Source of the DNA: Aspergillus flavus
Taxonomy: Eukaryota > Ascomycota > Eurotiomycetes > Eurotiales > Aspergillaceae
NCBI RefSeq assembly: GCF_009017415.1
Contig: NC_092405.1
Coordinates: 3,224,001-3,288,000, forward strand
Direction: 5' to 3'
Length of the DNA: 64,000 nt
Translations under genes and position numbers: made by a program
Notes under the pieces: model-generated
Told to the model about the DNA's origin: nothing
Seen by the model: only the letters and a program-made list of their open reading frames with translations
Databases searched by the model: none
Shown: piece by piece, positions 58,772 through 64,000 of the stretch
How the letters are laid out: each line of letters opens with the position of its first letter
How positions within the stretch are numbered: position 1 is the stretch's first letter

Positions 58772-60007
58772 TTATAAAACAATGTTGAAATAGCCCATCG
58801 TAAACACTTGGTGAAGACCGGCGTGTCTCTGAGTCCACATGTCTTTCAAATACTTCTCCGCAGCGCGGTTATATTGTCGGCCTTGATCATCAATCAGTGC
58901 TGGTTTCACACTCCAGCTTCTCACTCGTCGCTTGCAGTCACAGGCTTGACAGCCCAAGCCTGGGACATTCTTCCAGGCTTTCCAGTAATTATCGAGTGGG
59001 TCTGAGAATTGACATTTTCTTAGGCCGGATTCCGAAGCTTTCTCCTCCAGACCACAGCACTCATCCTGAGGGCTCAGGAGGAGCTTTGCTAGGGATTGTG
59101 GCGATTGCTTCAGCAGAAACCATGAGATCATGCTGTATTCATTCCTCGCATCCCGATGCCACACTTTGGGACCATGTCGGAGTAGCATCCTCTCCATAAG
59201 CTCCCGCAGCATTCGAAGTGTGACGTGGAAGTCGACCTCTGTCTGCTCATCAAGGTAACCTCTGAATTTGAGCCGCCTCCTGCCGATATCTACTTCTCTA
59301 TAGCCCCACTTTAAGACTGTATAAGCGTGGCTGGCATACTCTTGAAAGGACATCAGGCGACGCTTGTTTCGCGGGATCTCGTGGTACTCTTCCAGCATCC
59401 TAGTAAGCACCAATAGGCGCCCGGTAACGTCCGGAACCAGAGGGTTTATCTTTTGCTTTGTTTTGTATGTGTCACGAGCAATATCGGCCATGTGGAAAAG
59501 CACGTACAGCCCTCGCTCTAGTCGTTGAACGAGCCGTTGTTCTGCATGATAGTTCATCTTTGGACTTTCTTCGTCTGAGAAGGGACCCCATACTGAGGGG
59601 ACAATCTGGCACGCCAGCTTGTGTGCAATGTCCTGGCGCTCAATGAAACCCGAAAGATTGTGTACCGTCAGTGTTCTCTGTTCACCCGTCCGCGGGTTCA
59701 AAGTGAGCACAGGGTCAAATGTGCTGATGCCATGGCTGCGCATTAACCATCGGCAAATGTGTGGTTCAAGCAATTTAATGGCTTCATAGGTTGCCTTGTT
59801 AACCAAGCATAGTGCCAACACTACACCGATATCTCCATTGATAATGATTTGAAAAAGCACATCGGGGATGGAGCCTAAGGGCCTTTGTCTCTGCTTCGTC
59901 TTTGAAATTATTATCTAGGTGGATATAAGCTGGATCAGCAAGTGGTAGGAATGCTCTATGATAAATTACAGAACAGCACGTTCTAAGCCATCATGTTTAC
60001 TTACCAT
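58772..60007 (-). CDS. F-box-like hypothetical protein
   Basis: A hypothetical protein of about 381 aa. The N-terminal GSIPDVLFQIIINGDIGVVL...LCLVNKATYEAIKLLEPHI resembles an F-box helix set, which would place it in an SCF ubiquitin ligase or a similar complex; the rest has no domain I recognise. It is rich in charged residues and Leu. The main exon is 59914..58772. It has no early ATG in the conserved part, since the first codon of the longest simple frame is a GTG at 59860. A 3-nt first exon (ATG at 60007..60005) followed by GTAAGT and an acceptor CACCTAG at 59915 would give M|IIISKTKQRQRPLGSIPDVLF in frame. That model is attractive but unproven. A start beyond the upstream stop codon cannot be excluded. 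Confidence 0.6.
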
Positions 60008-61037
60008 AATTCTGTAGATGTTTTGTGCTCTAGCTAAGTGAGCTCGCGTGACAATTTCAGATATCGACTATCAACTTATGCTGAGGAACCTATTGCTTAT
60101 ATTTTCTTAACAGCAAGGGGGAAAAATTGCCGCATAGCTATACTTAAGCTCTCGACGGTGTGACGCGTTGGTAGAGAATCATCTGCGTGCCTGTTGTAAT
60201 TTCGCAGATCGCGAGGCTGAGCCTGCAGGATGCAGGAGAAAATAATTAAACAAAGTAAATGGACTGGTCAGTAGAGAAGAGTATATCATACGTGGTGACA
60301 CCCCTTGCCTGGCCTGGGATATCTCCTTTCTTCAGTGAGCGCAGTACGATCACATTTATGAGATGTTAGAGCGAAATAACCTATCGCGAGCGTTGCCCAC
60401 TGCCAGCGCAGTTTTGTTCTCTATATATGCTGGAATCCAGAACCGGGTCGGGCAGCTCCATTCTTAGCGGGAGATTTGATGTTAGTGGCTGTTTAATATA
60501 GCATAGCTATTAGCAGCACACCAATATTGACCTAAAAGTAAAGATCAGCAGGTCTCATGTGCCACTATCGCTAATAGTCTGGCCTCCATTGCTGTCACTG
60601 TGGGCTTCGTCATGATGCACCAAAATCCAACCAAGCAAGTGATCGGGATTTCAGGGGAGTCCAGGAGCCCACCGTGGTGTCAGGAGGATTCCCGATAGTG
60701 TCGAGTTGGGTGAGAAACAACCTCCACACCTGCTCTCCATACCCCATACTTATGGATTCCGCAGATCCGCGGTGGTGGAGCTCGCAACGGGCCTAAACCG
60801 AATTCGTTCAACTTTTTACCCCTCTACCAAAAGGAAAAAAAAAAAAAAAAAAGAAAAATTTCTGGAATTATTCTGTGATCCTCGCGGCCCTCAACATTCC
60901 TTGTGACTTACCTCGACTTTCTTTTTATATTATCGTTTCTCATTCGTTATACTCTCTTTAGTGCTTCGGGGTTGCGCAATTTTTCGTCTTTTGTTCCCTG
61001 TTTTGCTTTTTGATTTCTGCGACGGTCGAACGAACGC
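60008..61037. other. spacer, divergent promoters of the F-box-like and METTL25-like genes
   Basis: An A-run near 60835-60852 and a T-rich leader at 60910-61020 before the plus-strand gene. No RNA gene seen. Confidence 0.55.
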
Positions 61038-62972
61038 ATGCCACGACCTAAAACTCTTCCACTCGTTGAAGAGTGGACTGATCCCGATGCCTACGTCGAC
61101 GCCCTCCTGTCCTTCGCTACCTCGTCCGACCTCTTCCGCCACCTTTGCGGCGGCGTGCATAACTTAGACTTTCTGACGCGCGAACCGGATGTCTATACGT
61201 CGCTTCTTCCGGAGCATTGGCGAGCGTTCTTTGAACTCCATGATCTTCAGGACCTCCTCGACTTATTTCTGAGGGAGGATCTCCAACCCCTCCTAGATCA
61301 GAGCAGGAATCCAGCGACAGATGAAGGCAACCCAAATGCACGGCAGGAATGGAGGGGAGCTCCCTTACCTCCGACAGATCTCTTAGAGTACCTCCAACAG
61401 ATCCGACGGCTTAGTTTGGGCAGAGATTTCCGGCCCCCACAACCTGGGAAACCAACGATACCGAAACACATCGCAGTGGGGATGAATGTCAAGAAGTACC
61501 ATGAGGTAGCACACTTTTCGAGATATGTCGATTCCCTGTGCGCCACCGTGGATGGGCAGCGGGGCGACAACATAACCCACGTTGTGGACTTTGGGTCGGG
61601 TCAAAGCTATCTTGGGCGCACGCTCGCTAGCCCCCCATACAATCGGCACATTGTTGCTATTGAAAGAAAACATCAATTCATCAATGGCGCGAAGGATTTT
61701 GATATCTTTGCGAAACTGCAGGTGAAGAAAAAGAATAGACTATATAATAAGAAGGCCGCCTGTAAAGATTGCGAGGAACCAGAGAGGCCTGTGACGATAG
61801 ACGAGAATGCATCTTCCCGGGAGTCAGAAGACGCGGAGAACGTAACAATCGACGATAGCACAAAGCAAGACGTGGACGAGGAGGATGTTGCCATGATAAA
61901 CGTCTTCCGAGACTTTAGTATCGCGCCGGATGAGATTGGCTCGGCTCCGCATAAGAACGATCTTAATAAGAAAGCGGCGGCTAAGAAACAGGAGTCCAAT
62001 CAGCCAAGAGGCACGATGGATTATATTGAACACGAAATTAAGGATGGGTATCTGGAGCCTATTATAAAGGACGTGATTTCGCCGCCCACCGAGAACTCAA
62101 CGAGCGCCGAGCAGGAAAGCAATGGAAAGTCGAATAATGCCCGTGTTATGGTTATTTCCTTACATTCTTGCGGAAATCTGCTTCATCATGGTGTTCAGTC
62201 TTTGGTCCTGAACCCGTCCGTGAAAGCTATTGCCATGATTGGTTGCTGCTATAACCTGATGACCGAAAGACTCGGCCCTGCTACATACAAACTTCCTATT
62301 CTTCGAACCATGCACCCTCGTCTGACCAAGGATGCCATCGCGTATGATCCACACGGCTTTCCGATGTCGAAACGTCTGGAAGACTACGAGCATGACAGTG
62401 GAAGAGGTGTAAAGCTGAACATTACCGCAAGGTCGATGGCTGTTCAGGCGCCCTACAACTGGGGCAGGGAAGACAGCGAGAATTTCTTCACCCGGCACTT
62501 CTATCGGTCCCTCCTCCAGAAAGTCCTGGTAGACCGTGGGGTTGTGGAGAAGCCTTCCATCCCGAAAGATTTGTACGGCGCGGAGTCTTTGGATTCCAGT
62601 GAGGCTGGAAACCCTCTCATTGTCGGCTCCTTGCGAAAGTCCGCATTCACATCCTTTCCTACATATGTTCGCGCTGCCGTGGTGAAGCTCAGCCGGGATC
62701 CTCATAACGGCGAGAAGGTGAAAGCAGGCATGGCCGATATCACCGAGGAAGAGCTAAATGACTACGTGGAAAAGTACGGGCACACGAGGAAGTACCTCGG
62801 CATAGTGTGGAGCTTGATGGCCTATAGTTCATCTTTGGTTGAGGCCATTATCGTGGTTGACCGATGGCAATTCCTGCGTGAACACGACAGTGTCAAGGAC
62901 TGCTGGGTTGAGCCCGTGTTCGATTATGGCGTAAGCCCAAGGAATCTGGCTGTCATCGGTATTAAAAAGTGA
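61038..62972 (+). CDS. METTL25/RRNAD1-like methyltransferase-domain protein
   Basis: A putative SAM-dependent methyltransferase with unknown substrate. One exon, 644 aa. The N-terminal region (1-140) is helical (WTDPDAYVDALLSFATSSDLF, HWRAFFELHD). Residues about 145-170 hold GMNVKKYHEVAHFSRYVDSL, the conserved lead-in of this family. The SAM-binding motif I is VVDFGSGQSYLGRTLA (about 175-190), followed by VAIERKHQFINGAKDFD. A charged, low-complexity insert of about 130 residues (about 230-360) separates it from MVISLHSCGNLLHHGVQSL and AIAMIGCCYNLMTERLG. The C-terminus ends in VEPVFDYGVSPRNLAVIGIKK, as in METTL25. The start MPRPKTLPLVEEWTDPDAY fits the family. No targeting signal is visible. 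Confidence 0.9.
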   Translation: MPRPKTLPLVEEWTDPDAYVDALLSFATSSDLFRHLCGGVHNLDFLTREPDVYTSLLPEHWRAFFELHDLQDLLDLFLREDLQPLLDQSRNPATDEGNPNARQEWRGAPLPPTDLLEYLQQIRRLSLGRDFRPPQPGKPTIPKHIAVGMNVKKYHEVAHFSRYVDSLCATVDGQRGDNITHVVDFGSGQSYLGRTLASPPYNRHIVAIERKHQFINGAKDFDIFAKLQVKKKNRLYNKKAACKDCEEPERPVTIDENASSRESEDAENVTIDDSTKQDVDEEDVAMINVFRDFSIAPDEIGSAPHKNDLNKKAAAKKQESNQPRGTMDYIEHEIKDGYLEPIIKDVISPPTENSTSAEQESNGKSNNARVMVISLHSCGNLLHHGVQSLVLNPSVKAIAMIGCCYNLMTERLGPATYKLPILRTMHPRLTKDAIAYDPHGFPMSKRLEDYEHDSGRGVKLNITARSMAVQAPYNWGREDSENFFTRHFYRSLLQKVLVDRGVVEKPSIPKDLYGAESLDSSEAGNPLIVGSLRKSAFTSFPTYVRAAVVKLSRDPHNGEKVKAGMADITEEELNDYVEKYGHTRKYLGIVWSLMAYSSSLVEAIIVVDRWQFLREHDSVKDCWVEPVFDYGVSPRNLAVIGIKK

Positions 62973-63668
62973 GATTGGCCAATCCTAATCGGTAAATTTC
63001 CTGATTACGCATTTTCTTCCCGTACTCTTCGAACCTTTCAGGCTATGCTTCATTGCTTGAGTTCAATGGGGACAAAACGGAACCAGGAACCAAGGCCTCA
63101 GATGTGGTCTGTTTAGACTTGGTATATGCGGATGACTTGCGTCGCCCAGCAATCTACGGAGTAGACCTTGGTTAAGTCACGAGAAGTCGACGCTGTCTAG
63201 CCTCTAGGTATGACGATTACTGATGAGATAGAATTTTATGACGTGATGTAAACTGCTTACCTCTGGTAATAAAAATCAGAACGCAAGATAGACGTGAATC
63301 ACACAAGGGAACGTAAAATTGGTATAGAACTATACAACGATGAATACGATAGAATTAATAATGCTTTAATGACTACCTCTCGGTCTATATGTATGCATGG
63401 GTTTTTTACTCTCTTTCCGTTACAAAAATACAAACTATATTTCGAGAGATTTCTCACCAAAATAGACTAAATACACCAACGTAGTTGTATCCGTTCGTTT
63501 TGTAGTTGCCTTCTGATCTGTTCGGGTTCCGCGGGATCCGAAACGGTATTTGACTTCCCCATCACCCAGCCATGACATTTTCCCCAACAGCCCCTACCCG
63601 GTGGGAAATTAGTATTACTCGTATATAATATCTATCTTTGGTCATACCACACTAATTGACGCCCAGAA
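62973..63668. other. spacer between the methyltransferase gene and the right-edge regulator
   Basis: Holds a TACGGAGTA 9-mer at 63155-63163 and otherwise AT-rich sequence. No gene or RNA seen. Confidence 0.55.
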
Positions 63669-64000
63669 ATGGAGCCCGAGGGCCCCGAGAGTGATAGCAG
63701 GGAGTCTCTTCCCATTCGGCGTGCAGTAAGTGACCGCTTGCATAGTACTACTACTTGCCATAATCAGACTAACAGCCCAGTGTGACCAATGTCGTCTTAG
63801 AAAGGTATTCTGCGTTGGCAAACGGTAGATATCTATAGGCTTAGAGCCAAACTAATTAATCATGCTGGTTAGATACGATGTGACAAGCGTTCGCCTTGCT
63901 CCAATTGCCGTAGTTCGCAGATTGCTTGTCGCACCACAGGCGCAGGTCAAAAGCCTCGCGAGCCACGGAGACGAGTCCTAATCTCCGATCAATAGTAGGC
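63669..64000 (+). CDS. Zn2Cys6 transcription factor, N-terminal part (cut by right edge)
   Basis: A DNA-binding regulator of which only the zinc cluster is in the window. Exons are 63669..63725, 63781..63804 (24 nt only) and 63873..63994. The third intron appears to begin at 63995 (GTAGGC). Spliced, the frame reads PIRRA|CDQCRLRK|IRCDKRSPCSNC...QIACRT, the complete pattern C-x2-C-x6-C-x5-C-x2-C-x6-C. A basic stretch (GQKPREPRRRVLISDQ) follows, typical of the linker before a dimerisation coiled coil. The first half of the cluster is encoded by the 24-nt microexon, so no single reading frame shows the domain. If the last intron were retained, a stop would follow at once (CAA TAG TAG). Target genes are unknown. 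Confidence 0.82.

Overview
This window is a piece of a filamentous ascomycete nuclear genome, most likely a member of the Eurotiales (Aspergillus/Penicillium type). The evidence is short GT-AG introns of about 50-100 nt, Zn2Cys6 regulators, an AA11 chitin-active LPMO, and a nitrogen regulator that matches Aspergillus NmrA along its whole length. The 9-mer TACGGAGTA also recurs in the spacers. I assigned exon borders by reading-frame continuity, splice consensus and family conservation; none has RNA support.

Layout, left to right: a DNAJC11-like J-protein cut by the left edge (minus strand); a 969-aa Zn2Cys6 regulator (minus, 1467-4510); a gene desert of about 9.9 kb with microsatellites and a C24 run; ribosomal protein L4 (minus, four exons); a secreted AA11 LPMO (minus); another desert; Yih1/IMPACT (minus); an Aro8-like aminotransferase (minus) divergent from an LCCL-domain membrane protein (plus); and a decayed gene of unknown family (29.5-30.9 kb). 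Next comes an AT-rich 8-kb region holding one intact intron-bearing tRNA-Ser(CGA), an inverted broken copy of it, and a 216-nt fold-back repeat. It is followed by a secreted DUF1996 protein with a His-rich tail; a gene-poor stretch of about 5 kb; a choline/GABA-type permease; an asparaginase with C-terminal ankyrin repeats; nmrA with two MeaB-type promoter motifs; the convergent, overlapping pair vps75 (NapB-like) and tlg1; an F-box-like hypothetical gene; a METTL25-like methyltransferase; and the first three exons of another Zn2Cys6 regulator cut by the right edge.

The genes are mostly independent housekeeping or accessory loci. The one functional theme is nitrogen control: Yih1 (Gcn2 brake), aromatic aminotransferase, amino acid/choline permease, asparaginase and NmrA all lie here, but nothing in the sequence shows they form a cluster. 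I saw no biosynthetic gene cluster, CRISPR array, intact transposon or clearly new system. The most interesting signals are the vps75/tlg1 overlap, the inverted tRNA pair, the fold-back repeat, the MeaB motifs and the dispersed 9-mer.
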